Origin: Lachnospiraceae bacterium
Lineage (GTDB): Bacteria > Bacillota > Clostridia > Lachnospirales > Lachnospiraceae
DNA: 64,000 bases
Direction: 5' to 3'
NCBI GenBank assembly: GCA_902363135.1
Contig: CABIZF010000007.1
Span: 62,001 to 126,000 of the forward strand
The notes beneath the pieces were generated by a model that ran no database searches, was not told where the DNA came from, and was given only the letters and a program-made list of their open reading frames with translations. Shown piece after piece: positions 25,133 to 33,365 of the stretch (positions are counted from its first letter, which is position 1; the number at the start of each line of letters is the position of its first letter). The position numbers were made by a program, and so were the translations under genes.

Positions 25133-26110
25133 ATGTGTACAGCAGCAACTTATAAGACAAAAGATTTTTACTTTGGACGAACCCTCGATTATGAATTCTC
25201 TTATGGTGATCAGATAGTAATTACACCACGTAATTATGCGTTTAATTTTCGCCATGTTGGCGATATGAAAAATCATTATGCAATTATTGGAATGGCTCAT
25301 GTTGCAGAGGATTATCCTTTGTATTATGATGCTATGAATGAAAAAGGAGTGGCAATGGCAGGACTGAATTTTGTCGGAAATGCTGTTTATGCCGCGATTA
25401 AGCCAGATGTGGAAAATATTGCACAGTTTGAATTTATTCCGTGGATTTTAAGTCAGTGTTCTTCTTTAGTTGAAGTTCGCGAGCTTCTTGAACGAATTAA
25501 TATTGTTAATACTCCTTTCAGCGAGCAATTGCCATTAGCACAATTACACTGGATCATTTCTGATGAGAATGAGTCAATTACGGTAGAATCTATGTCAGAT
25601 GGTTTGCATATTTATGATAATCCAGTAGGAGTGCTTACGAATAATCCGCCATTTCCACAGCAGATGTTTCAACTAAATAATTATATGCATTTATCTCCTA
25701 AACAGCCCAGAAATACTTTCTGCGAAAATTTGGCTCTTGATGCATATAGTAGAGGTATGGGAGGATTAGGTCTTCCGGGAGATCTCTCATCTTCCTCACG
25801 CTTTGTACGTGTAGCTTTTACAAAGGTAAATGCAATTTCAGGTGAATCAGAGGAAGAAAGCGTTAGCCAATTCTTCCACATTCTCGGATCTGTGGATCAG
25901 CAACGAGGATGTTGCGAAGTAGCGGATGGAAAATATGAAATCACATTGTATACGTCGTGTTGTAATGTTACAAAAGGTATTTATTATTACAATACTTATG
26001 AAAACCATCAGATCAGTGCAGTAGATATGCATGTAGAAAATCTGGATAGTGATAAAATGATTTGTTATCCAGTAATTCAAGGAGAACGAATCAACTATCA
26101 AAATAAATAA
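25133..26110 (+). CDS. bsh: Choloylglycine (bile salt) hydrolase family, Ntn hydrolase
   Basis: 325 residues. Cys2 follows the initiator Met (MCTAATY) and becomes the N-terminal nucleophile. Arg16 and Asp19 (FGRTLDYE), Asn in AGLNF, Asn in LTNNPPF and Arg in SSRFVRVAF complete the known active-site set, and GMGGLGLPGDLSS is a family hallmark. Such enzymes cleave the amide of glyco- or tauro-conjugated bile acids; the related penicillin V acylases share the fold, so substrate preference is inferred. No signal peptide: it acts in the cytoplasm. The ribosome site is GGAGG. Genes for an alarmone synthetase and cardiolipin synthase follow closely, suggesting an envelope or bile-stress operon. Confidence 0.92.
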   Translation: MCTAATYKTKDFYFGRTLDYEFSYGDQIVITPRNYAFNFRHVGDMKNHYAIIGMAHVAEDYPLYYDAMNEKGVAMAGLNFVGNAVYAAIKPDVENIAQFEFIPWILSQCSSLVEVRELLERINIVNTPFSEQLPLAQLHWIISDENESITVESMSDGLHIYDNPVGVLTNNPPFPQQMFQLNNYMHLSPKQPRNTFCENLALDAYSRGMGGLGLPGDLSSSSRFVRVAFTKVNAISGESEEESVSQFFHILGSVDQQRGCCEVADGKYEITLYTSCCNVTKGIYYYNTYENHQISAVDMHVENLDSDKMICYPVIQGERINYQNK

Positions 26111-26148
26111 TGTTTTGAAATCAGGGATGAGGTAGAAAGGAAAGTTCC

Positions 26149-26829
26149 ATGACAAAAGATGAAGTAAAAAAACTCAGGATGAACAGTCCGGAATCACTAC
26201 AGTTTTTAAATAATGCTACAAAATTTTATAATTTAATGATGATGTATCGTTGTGCTATTCGGGAGATACAAACTAAACTTGAGGTTTTGGATGATGAATT
26301 TTCAGTTGAGAACAATCGAAATCCTATTTCTTTTATAAAAACAAGAATTAAGAAGCCCAATAGTATTTACGATAAACTGCAGAAGATGGGATATGAATTT
26401 ACAACAGAAAATATACAGACATATCTCAATGATGTAGCAGGCGTTCGAATAGTTTGTGCGTTTATTGACGATATTTATATGATATCAGATTTGATTACCC
26501 AACAGGATGATATTAAAGTTATTGAAATAAAAGATTATATAAAAAATCCAAAATCGAATGGTTATCGAAGCTATCATATGATTGTTGAAATACCAGTATT
26601 TTTTGCTAAGGGTAAAACACCTATGCGTGTAGAATTACAGATTCGAACCAATGGTATGGATTTCTGGGCAACATTGGAACATCAACTTCGCTATAAAAAA
26701 GGAATTGAAGAAATGCCTGGCTATGATGAGATAAGTGAAGAATTACTTCATTCTGCAAGAGCTATCATTGAAGCAGATAATGAAATGCAGAGAATAAAAG
26801 ACAAAATTGGTATGTTCCACGAAATTTAG
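26149..26829 (+). CDS. Small alarmone synthetase, RelA/SpoT domain (RelQ/YjbM type)
   Basis: A 226-residue protein with only the (p)ppGpp synthetase domain: DVAGVRIVCAF, PKSNGYRSYHMIVEIPV and ELQIRTNGMDFWATLEHQLRYKK. It lacks the HD hydrolase and C-terminal regulatory domains of RelA/SpoT. It makes pppGpp or ppGpp from ATP and GTP/GDP, usually induced by envelope or alkaline stress in Firmicutes. It lies 38 bases after the bile salt hydrolase and 35 before the cardiolipin synthase gene, so all three are likely co-transcribed. Confidence 0.92.
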   Translation: MTKDEVKKLRMNSPESLQFLNNATKFYNLMMMYRCAIREIQTKLEVLDDEFSVENNRNPISFIKTRIKKPNSIYDKLQKMGYEFTTENIQTYLNDVAGVRIVCAFIDDIYMISDLITQQDDIKVIEIKDYIKNPKSNGYRSYHMIVEIPVFFAKGKTPMRVELQIRTNGMDFWATLEHQLRYKKGIEEMPGYDEISEELLHSARAIIEADNEMQRIKDKIGMFHEI

Positions 26830-26864
26830 GGAGAAAACTGAGCAAGTAGGAAGGTGTAATATAT

Positions 26865-28424
26865 ATGAAACAAGATACTTTAGAGGGCAAAGCAAAAACA
26901 AAAAATGGGATAAAACGGCTGTGTTTTTCCATAATCTGCATTCTTCTGGAAGTGATTTTTATTATTACTATCGTAACACGCTTGAATGAATATGCAGAAA
27001 TCATAAATTTATTTACAAGGATTTTGAGTGGGATCTTGGTTTTGGGATTGTACGCATCAAATAAGACATCCTCTATGAAAATGCCTTGGATCATCTTAAT
27101 TCTAATTTTCCCAATTATGGGTGTAGGCCTGTATTTGTTGATTGGTTTGAATGGTGGCACACATAAAATGCGTGAGCGATATGCAGAAATTGATAGCAAA
27201 TTGTTACCAATGCTTCCGGACAGTCAAGAGTGTTTGAGCAGAATAAAAGAAACAATTCCGAAAGCAGGAAATATAGCAAGTTACATACAAAGAAATTCGC
27301 AGTATCCAATCTATCAGAATACGGATATTGTGTATTTTGATGAAGCAGTGAAAGGATTAGAGGCACAGCTTAAGGATTTGGAGAAAGCACAGAAGTTTAT
27401 CTTTATGGAATATCATGCGATAGAAGACGCTGAAGCATGGCATAAGATTCAAGATGTTCTGGAAGAGCGAGTAAAAGCAGGTGTGGAAGTTAGAGTATTC
27501 TACGATGATATGGGTTCTATAGGCTTTATTAACACAGATTTTGTGAAAAAGATGGAGGCAATAGGAATTCATTGCCGTGTATTCAATCCGTTTGTGCCAG
27601 GTTTAAATCTGTTTTTGAACAATCGTGATCATAGAAAAATAACAGTTATTGATGGAAAAGTCGGATTTACAGGTGGATATAATCTAGCAAACGAATATTT
27701 TAATTACACACACCCGTATGGACAGTGGAAAGATACAGGTATTCGTTTAGAAGGAGATGCTGTTCAGTCGCTTACGGTGACATTTTTGGAAATGTGGAAT
27801 GCAGTAAGTGATAAGGCTGCTAATGATTCTGATTTTAGTAAATACCTTTTCCACTATGATTATGCGGCACAGCAAACTGGGTTTGTTCAACCTTATGCAG
27901 ACAGCCCTATGGATAATGAACAAGTAGGAGAAGAAGTTTATATCAGTATGATAAATAAAGCTGAAAAATATTGTTGGTTTATGACTCCATATCTAATCAT
28001 AACAGATGAAATGACGCATGCGTTATGTCTGGCTGCTAAGCGAGGGGTAGACGTAAGAATTATCACGCCTGGTATCCCTGATAAAAAATTCATTTATAAT
28101 ATAACTCGTTCTTTTTATCATGGATTAGTTAAACATGGTGTTCGTGTTTATGAGTGGACTCCTGGTTTCTGTCATGCAAAAATGAGTGTGGCAGATGACT
28201 GTATGGCAACTTGTGGAACAATTAATCTGGATTATCGAAGTTTATATCACCATTTTGAAAACGGCTGTTTTATGGCAGATTGTCAGGCAGTTGTGGAAAT
28301 AAAAAATGATCTGATAAGAACGATGGGAGAATGTCGTGATGTGACAGACCAATATCAAACCGGACGAAGTGCATATTTGCGACTGGGACAATTATTTATG
28401 AGATTATTTGCTGGATTGCTATAA
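26865..28424 (+). CDS. cls: Cardiolipin synthase (phospholipase D family)
   Basis: 519 residues. Two to three N-terminal membrane segments are followed by two PLD domains with HKD motifs: HRKITVIDGKVGFTGGYN and HAKMSVADDCMATCGTINLD. It joins two phosphatidylglycerol molecules to cardiolipin at the membrane and changes envelope stiffness under stress. The length is slightly above the Bacillus enzymes but normal for Clostridia. The ribosome site is GGAAGGTG. A strong terminator follows. Confidence 0.94.
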   Translation: MKQDTLEGKAKTKNGIKRLCFSIICILLEVIFIITIVTRLNEYAEIINLFTRILSGILVLGLYASNKTSSMKMPWIILILIFPIMGVGLYLLIGLNGGTHKMRERYAEIDSKLLPMLPDSQECLSRIKETIPKAGNIASYIQRNSQYPIYQNTDIVYFDEAVKGLEAQLKDLEKAQKFIFMEYHAIEDAEAWHKIQDVLEERVKAGVEVRVFYDDMGSIGFINTDFVKKMEAIGIHCRVFNPFVPGLNLFLNNRDHRKITVIDGKVGFTGGYNLANEYFNYTHPYGQWKDTGIRLEGDAVQSLTVTFLEMWNAVSDKAANDSDFSKYLFHYDYAAQQTGFVQPYADSPMDNEQVGEEVYISMINKAEKYCWFMTPYLIITDEMTHALCLAAKRGVDVRIITPGIPDKKFIYNITRSFYHGLVKHGVRVYEWTPGFCHAKMSVADDCMATCGTINLDYRSLYHHFENGCFMADCQAVVEIKNDLIRTMGECRDVTDQYQTGRSAYLRLGQLFMRLFAGLL

Positions 28425-28437
28425 GAATCTGATGAAA

Positions 28438-28495
28438 CGACCTTTCAAAAAACAGTTGATTTAGAAGTTAACTGTTTTTGAAAGGCCGTTTTTGC
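28438..28495. terminator. Strong terminator after cls
   Basis: CCTTTCAAAAAACAGTT (28441-28457) pairs with AACTGTTTTTGAAAGG (28470-28485), then CCGTTTTT. It may also work for leftward transcripts. Confidence 0.88.
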
Positions 28496-28631
28496 TATAT
28501 CTAACAGTCTGTTGTACAAAGAAGATTTTGCATGGATGAAAAAACAAACCTTGTTGAGGTTAAATTGAGTTTTCCATTGTATTGTATTGCTAATGAATAA
28601 GAATAAGAAAAAGAACAGACAATTTCTCTTA

Positions 28632-28841
28632 TTATTCCGCAGATTCTTCAGCTGCAGCTTCTTTCTTTTTTCTTGATTTGCCAGAAATCATTTTATGACC
28701 TGAGTAAATGGCCATAGCCATACAAATCAGTGAACTGAATGCAAAATATTTATGAGCTGATTTCATATCCTTGTAGCCGGTGTAGCAAGTTCCGATCATG
28801 GAAACCAGCGCACCGATGGACCAGTATTTATGTGATTTCAT
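28632..28841 (-). CDS. Small two-segment membrane protein (DUF6219-like), copy 1
   Basis: 69 residues. It starts MKSHKYWSIGALVSMIGTCYTGYK, with a second hydrophobic segment KYFAFSSLICMAMAIYSGHKM and a charged tail. It is highly similar to the protein encoded at 31757-31969 on the other strand. I believe the family is DUF6219, but I am not certain. The ribosome site CAGGAGG is good. The function is unknown. Confidence 0.8.
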   Translation of the reverse strand: MKSHKYWSIGALVSMIGTCYTGYKDMKSAHKYFAFSSLICMAMAIYSGHKMISGKSRKKKEAAAEESAE

Positions 28842-28907
28842 TTGAACCTCCTGAGCTTTTTTATATCATACATCTTTTTAAGAAATATGCAAACTTGAAT
28901 TTTCAAA

Positions 28908-29510
28908 TTAGTCTTTGCAAATAACCTTTGAACCTTCACCGTCAATTACAATTCCCTGACGGTTGTTAATTGGGCATAGATTCAAATCCGAAAACTCAGT
29001 CATTATTTTCTTGGTAACTTTCTTAAATGGTGATGTAAGATAATGCGGAAGAACATAGAAATCAATCAAATCAAGCCCTGCATCATCTTCTTGTGAGTAG
29101 TCCTCCGGCTTTTTATCCATTTGCTGGATATATTGGATGCTTGGAGCGCATATAATTGCGCCTGCCGACTCGCCGATCATCAATTTTCCATTTGCCAATT
29201 CCTTTTTCAGCAGCCCATCAGTTCCCGTTTTACGGAGCCGGTCCATAAGAAAAAAAGAATTTCCGCCGGTAAAATATATCACATCTGCATCTTCAAAAAC
29301 AGACTGTATCGTTGAATAAGCCTCCGTTGAAATATCAATTTCAGTTACGATTGCTCCCAACTTTTTGAATAATTTTCGAGCCGAGCCGACATAACCGGTG
29401 TAGCCTTCACGCAGCGAAGCTGTTGGAATAAATGCGACTTTCTTATTTTCAATTTCTTCCTTTATCAGACTTCCTACACTTGAAAAATGCGAACATAAAA
29501 ATAGTTTCAT
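28908..29510 (-). CDS. pepE: Peptidase E / S51-type (class I glutamine amidotransferase-like) protein
   Basis: 200 residues with the S51 layout: KVAFIPTAS near residue 27, DVIYFTGGNSFFLMDRL in the middle, and the nucleophile elbow GESAGAII carrying the catalytic serine. A VLPHYLTS stretch follows, with a likely catalytic histidine. In other bacteria PepE cleaves Asp-X dipeptides. AAAGGAG stands seven bases before the ATG at 29510, so that start is preferred over the TTG at 29513. No partner is obvious; its neighbours are a small membrane protein and a broken gene. Confidence 0.88.
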   Translation of the reverse strand: MKLFLCSHFSSVGSLIKEEIENKKVAFIPTASLREGYTGYVGSARKLFKKLGAIVTEIDISTEAYSTIQSVFEDADVIYFTGGNSFFLMDRLRKTGTDGLLKKELANGKLMIGESAGAIICAPSIQYIQQMDKKPEDYSQEDDAGLDLIDFYVLPHYLTSPFKKVTKKIMTEFSDLNLCPINNRQGIVIDGEGSKVICKD

Positions 29511-29674
29511 CAATATTCTCCTTTATAAATTCCGATTTATCTTTGCCTTATGTTATCATAATTCGGTTTAAATTGCTATAAATAGTCTTATCCCAATAAT
29601 AGAAAACCCCAGAAATCATTAAGATTCCGAGGCCTTATGTTTGAACATATTTACCTTTTAATTTATGTAAGACA

Positions 29675-29833
29675 GATGTGGAAGTACAGCAGGAGCTAGG
29701 AATAGGCAGGACTTCTTTTTATAAAATGAAGAAGCAGGCACTTGGATATTTAGGATTTTATTTTTATGAGATCGTGGTACCGCAGGCAAAGGATAAAAGA
29801 TTTAAACCGTCACTGGGCGTTGAGGAAGAGTAG
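29675..29833 (+). pseudogene. C-terminal fragment resembling a phage ArpU/sigma-like transcription regulator
   Basis: The frame ending at the TAG 29831-29833 reads DVEVQQELGIGRTSFYKMKKQ and ends PSLGVEEE. The pattern of a helix-turn-helix with G-I-G-R-T-S-F-Y-K-x-K-K is typical of the end of ArpU-like late-gene regulators. A stop lies ~10 codons upstream and no start is seen. It is a phage-derived remnant. Confidence 0.6.
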
Positions 29834-29842
29834 GTGAGTAAT

Positions 29843-30214
29843 ATGAGATACGAAGATTCGATGAAAGGCGTAGCTGATCAGATAATCAAAGAACAGCAGC
29901 GAGTCAGTAAAATTAAAAACAATCCAGAAGAGTTCCATTGGCATGACGAATATGCAACGTTGAATTTTTTTCGGTTTATCTGCAAAAATATCGGTAACTT
30001 GAGAAATGGAGAAATTGAAAAAATGGTCACACGTTTAAAGAACATAGATCAGAAAGCAGTGGAAAACCATGTGAATGGTGCTGTTTGGGCATTTGATTAT
30101 GATAAGATGTTCTGTGTATTGATGGAAAATGAAATTTGCCGAAAGGTGTGTGAAAAGAATAAATATAACAGTTGGATGAATCTGATTGGACAGTATTGTG
30201 TTTCAAGGACTTAA
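29843..30214 (+). CDS. Hypothetical helical protein
   Basis: 123 residues starting MRYEDSMKGVADQIIKEQQ and ending GQYCVSRT. It is soluble and charged with no known domain. AGGTGAG lies five bases before the ATG at 29843, preferred over an upstream in-frame GTG at 29834. It follows directly after the ArpU-like remnant, so it may be a leftover of the same phage-type unit. A GTTGTTGGA/TCCAGCAAC hairpin at ~30227-30258 follows. Confidence 0.65.
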   Translation: MRYEDSMKGVADQIIKEQQRVSKIKNNPEEFHWHDEYATLNFFRFICKNIGNLRNGEIEKMVTRLKNIDQKAVENHVNGAVWAFDYDKMFCVLMENEICRKVCEKNKYNSWMNLIGQYCVSRT

Positions 30215-30376
30215 AGACGAAGAAAGTTGTTGGAGAGAAATAATTTCCAGCAACTCTGTCTTTAATGAATAGAGTTCATTTTTTTATTCAACTATTCCCA
30301 TGATATATACAATATGTAAATGTGCAATTCAAATATCAGGTTATGTTAAGTACAAAAATAATAATAATTACTATTA

Positions 30377-30405
30377 TTGACAAAAGAATAATTATCATGT
30401 ATAAT
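30377..30405 (+). promoter_or_regulatory. Consensus promoter of the rubredoxin-hemerythrin unit
   Basis: Perfect TTGACA (30377-30382), 17-base spacer, perfect TATAAT (30400-30405). It is surrounded by AT-rich inverted repeats (AATAAT..ATTATT just upstream and AATAATTATC in the spacer) that could bind a metal or peroxide regulator; which one cannot be told. Confidence 0.9.
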
Positions 30406-30490
30406 ACAGATATACAAGAAACAAAGTGTTAGAAAAATTGCTAGGAACTTGGTGACAAAAATAAATCGACATTGAAAAGGGAAAATGACT

Positions 30491-30655
30491 ATGAAAAAAT
30501 ATGAATGTGAACCATGTGGATATATTTATGATCCGGCAGTAGGAGATCCAGACGCCGGTATCGCTCCAGAAACTGCATTTGATGATATTCCAGATGACTG
30601 GACATGCCCAATCTGTGGATTAGGAAAAGATGTTTTCGTTCCTGTAGAAGACTAA
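30491..30655 (+). CDS. Rubredoxin
   Basis: 54 residues with the two iron-binding knuckles [10 protein letters not shown] and CPICGLGKD. The invariant aromatic residues and DDWTCP context are present. Rubredoxins carry single electrons, often to superoxide reductase, rubrerythrin or flavodiiron proteins that detoxify oxygen in anaerobes. It has a consensus promoter 85 bases upstream and a hemerythrin gene 76 bases downstream, making an oxygen-defence unit. It is complete, unlike the second rubredoxin at 34455. Confidence 0.96.
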   Translation: MKKYECEPCGYIYDPAVGDPDAGIAPETAFDDIPDDWTCPICGLGKDVFVPVED

Positions 30656-30731
30656 GCAGAAAATGCAGGTACGAAACTGTCAGACATTAAAAGATCCTAA
30701 GAGAACATATAAAAGAAATGGAGGTCAAATT

Positions 30732-31166
30732 ATGACTTACGATTTAAACATTACCTTTGATGACAATTTAGTAACAGGAAATGAAACAATTGATACCCAG
30801 CATAAAGAATTGATCGACCGTATCCAGAACTTTGTAACTGCCTGTCAAAATGGCGACAGCAAAGTAAAAGCAATCAAAATGCTGGATTATCTGGATGAAT
30901 ATACTGACTTTCATTTCAAAGAAGAGGAAAAGCTTCAGGAAAAATCCGGTTATCCAGAGCGTGAAAAACATTATGAAAAACATGAAGAGTTTAAAAAGAC
31001 AATTCAGGAACTGTATGAATACCTTCAGGAGTATGAAGGACCAACAGATCAGTTCAGTGAACTTGTACAGAAAAATGTAATCGACTGGCTGTTTGGACAC
31101 ATTAAAACATACGACCGCTCTGTGGCAAAATTTATCTTTATGAAACAAAATCCAGATCGATGCTAA
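30732..31166 (+). CDS. Bacteriohemerythrin
   Basis: 144 residues with the hemerythrin four-helix diiron pattern: TQHKELIDRI, DFHFKEEEKLQE, HYEKHEEFKK and GHIKTYDRS supply the His and acidic ligands. It binds dioxygen and is thought to store, deliver or sense it in anaerobes. The ATG at 30732 has GGAGG eight bases ahead, so an upstream in-frame ATG at 30663 is rejected. It is likely transcribed with the rubredoxin gene. A hairpin GGGGCTG/CAGTCCC with a T-run follows. Confidence 0.95.
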   Translation: MTYDLNITFDDNLVTGNETIDTQHKELIDRIQNFVTACQNGDSKVKAIKMLDYLDEYTDFHFKEEEKLQEKSGYPEREKHYEKHEEFKKTIQELYEYLQEYEGPTDQFSELVQKNVIDWLFGHIKTYDRSVAKFIFMKQNPDRC

Positions 31167-31219
31167 AATAAACCAGGGAATGAGTTCACTCAGAATGTAG
31201 ACAACATGATGAAGTAAAC

Positions 31220-31246
31220 TAGGGGCTGTCACAATGCAGTCCCTTT
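31220..31246 (+). terminator. Terminator after hemerythrin
   Basis: GGGGCTG pairs with CAGTCCC, followed by TTTCCT. Confidence 0.6.
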
Positions 31247-31397
31247 CCTGTTATAGCGATATTCTAGGTAATATATTGCGCTGGCATGACATATTATTTT
31301 ACTACTACTATATGGGAAGAGCAAGCAGCTCTTCTTTTTTTGTCCTTTTTGTCCAATTTTAAGTTGTAAAGTCTCTTTTCATTCGACAAAATTCTCC

Positions 31398-31577
31398 ACA
31401 GACAGAGGATATGCGACGAGCATTGATATGAACATCTATTTATGGAAAGAGGATATTGAAGACGGGGAATCGGTAATGACAGCCGAATATAGACCTGTAG
31501 AATACGGAAAGGACTATGATGTTGTCAATAATCCTGATAAATTTCAACTATATATAGATGGAAAAGAGATTAAATAG
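31398..31577 (+). pseudogene. Unrecognised gene fragment
   Basis: An open stretch ends in YGKDYDVVNNPDKFQLYIDG plus KEIK and a TAG. An internal ATG at 31428 would give only 49 residues and has no ribosome site. The composition looks protein-like, so this is probably the 3' end of a lost gene. The family is unknown. Confidence 0.4.
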
Positions 31578-31693
31578 TAATCTCCTGAAAGCAAGCTTTT
31601 TGTCAATTATTTCAAAGAAAAATTAAAGGATAACAATACATAGTTTTGACAATGATATTTTGAAAAATTTTATAGGAATGCTCTATTATCAAA

Positions 31694-31721
31694 TTGACAT
31701 AGGAATATGGTAGCGTATAAT
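31694..31721 (+). promoter_or_regulatory. Promoter of the DUF6219-like/peroxiredoxin/yaaA unit
   Basis: TTGACA (31694-31699), 16-base spacer, TATAAT (31716-31721). Confidence 0.85.
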
Positions 31722-31756
31722 TAGAATTGAATACACTGAAAAAATGGAGGAATTAC

Positions 31757-31969
31757 ATGAAAGCACATAAATATTGGTCAGTAGGAGCATTGATCACAAT
31801 GCTTGGGACTTTTTACACTGGATATAAAAAGCAAAAATCAAGTCACAAATACTTTGCTTTAAGTTCTATGTTATGTATGGTAATGGCGATATATACAGGT
31901 CATAAAATGATTACCGGGAATAGGAAGAAAAAGGCGAATAAAGAGAAAGATACAGAAAGGGAGGGATAA
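31757..31969 (+). CDS. Small two-segment membrane protein (DUF6219-like), copy 2
   Basis: 70 residues: MKAHKYWSVGALITMLGTFYTGYKK and a second segment KYFALSSMLCMVMAIYTGHKM, then a Lys-rich tail. It is near-identical in plan to the copy encoded at 28632-28841. GGAGG before the ATG at 31757 decides the start over an in-frame ATG 30 bases earlier. The stop lies four bases before the peroxiredoxin gene, so they share a transcript. The function is unknown; the link to peroxide genes suggests a stress role (inference). Confidence 0.82.
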   Translation: MKAHKYWSVGALITMLGTFYTGYKKQKSSHKYFALSSMLCMVMAIYTGHKMITGNRKKKANKEKDTEREG

Positions 31970-31972
31970 ATA

Positions 31973-32428
31973 ATGTTGGAAGTAGGGGTTAAGGCACCGG
32001 ATTTTGAGTTGCCAGATCAAAATGGGAAAATACATAGATTATCGGATTATACAGGAAAAAAAGTGATTTTATATTTCTATCCCAAGGATAATACAGCGGG
32101 ATGCACGAAACAGGCATGTGGGTTTTCTGAGCGATACCCTCAGTTTACCGAAAAAGGAGCAGTTATTCTTGGAGTCAGTAAGGATTCTGTATCCTCTCAT
32201 AAGAGATTTGAGGAAAAATATGGATTGGCATTTACACTTTTAGCAGATCCAGAGCGGAAAGTTATTGAAGCGTATGATGTATGGAAAGAAAAGAAAAATT
32301 ATGGCAAAGTCTCTATGGGAGTAGTAAGAACCACATATCTTATTGATGAACAGGGGATTATTATAAAGGCAAATGATAAAGTCAAGGCTGCAGATGATCC
32401 TGAAAATATGCTCAAGGAATTAGATTAA
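31973..32428 (+). CDS. bcp: Thioredoxin-dependent peroxiredoxin, BCP/PrxQ type
   Basis: 151 residues of the AhpC/TSA fold. The motif AGCTKQACGF holds the peroxidatic Cys and, five residues on, the resolving Cys typical of bacterioferritin-comigratory protein (PrxQ). FYPKDNT precedes it. It reduces hydrogen peroxide and organic peroxides with thioredoxin. A thioredoxin and thioredoxin reductase are encoded 4 kb downstream. It overlaps yaaA by one base, forming a peroxide-stress pair. Confidence 0.95.
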   Translation: MLEVGVKAPDFELPDQNGKIHRLSDYTGKKVILYFYPKDNTAGCTKQACGFSERYPQFTEKGAVILGVSKDSVSSHKRFEEKYGLAFTLLADPERKVIEAYDVWKEKKNYGKVSMGVVRTTYLIDEQGIIIKANDKVKAADDPENMLKELD

Positions 32429-33189
32429 TGAAGATAATATTATCCCCTGCTAAAAAGATGATTACAGATACTGACAGCATAGCGCCGGATGGATTGCCTG
32501 AATTTATTGAAAAGACGACAGAGATACAAAGTTGGTTGAAAAGTAAGTCAAAAGAAGAACTGAAGACTGTCTGGAAATGTAATGACAAAATTACAGAACA
32601 GAACTTCAATAGATTGGAAAACATGGATCTTTATCATTTACTTACCCCAGCTGTCTTATCATATGAAGGAATTGCTTTTCAATATATGGCTCCATCTGTG
32701 TTTGAGGACAGTCAGTTCGAGTATGTACAAAATCATTTGAGAATAATATCTGCATTTTATGGTGTGTTAAAACCAAGGGATGGTGTGACGCCTTATCGTT
32801 TGGAAATGCAGGCGAAGGTTGGAATAGGAGAAACAAAAAATCTGTATGAGTACTGGGGAGATTTATTATACCGCTCAGTGATTGATAACAGCAGGATTAT
32901 AATCAATCTGGCATCGAAAGAATACTCTAAGTGCATAGAAAAATATCTGACACGACAGGATAGATACATTACGATTACATTTTGTGAGTTATCAGGAGAT
33001 AAACTGGTGACAAAAGGTACATATGCTAAGATGGCCCGTGGTGAAATGGTTAGGTTCATGGCTGAAAACAGAATTGAAAATCCTGAGGATATTAAGAAAT
33101 TTGATAGACTAGGCTATTCATTCCGCTCTGATTTATCATCAGATGCAGAATATGTTTTTGAACGGAAAACAGAGATAACATCTTGTTAA
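32428..33189 (+). CDS. yaaA: Peroxide stress protein YaaA (DUF328)
   Basis: 253 residues with the family start MKIILSPAKKM, the EGIAFQYMAPSVF and LYEYWGDLLYRSVIDNSRIIINLASKEYSK blocks, and a C-terminal FDRLGYSF. In E. coli YaaA limits iron-driven oxidative damage and binds DNA. The start codon overlaps the peroxiredoxin stop. A ~70-residue fragment of a closely related yaaA is found at 38045-38260, so the gene was duplicated and one copy broken. Confidence 0.94.
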   Translation: MKIILSPAKKMITDTDSIAPDGLPEFIEKTTEIQSWLKSKSKEELKTVWKCNDKITEQNFNRLENMDLYHLLTPAVLSYEGIAFQYMAPSVFEDSQFEYVQNHLRIISAFYGVLKPRDGVTPYRLEMQAKVGIGETKNLYEYWGDLLYRSVIDNSRIIINLASKEYSKCIEKYLTRQDRYITITFCELSGDKLVTKGTYAKMARGEMVRFMAENRIENPEDIKKFDRLGYSFRSDLSSDAEYVFERKTEITSC

Positions 33190-33365
33190 AAAGATACTTG
33201 TTATGGGTATTTTTTTAATAAAGTAATTCGATTTTTCTTAAAAAATCATTACCATAACAAATTATGATATTATATTTAAAGGTATTTGTCCAAAATATAG
33301 AGAAAGTAAATGAATAGCATAGTTATTGAAATGAATATTATTTAAGGTTAGAGATAAATTATGAA

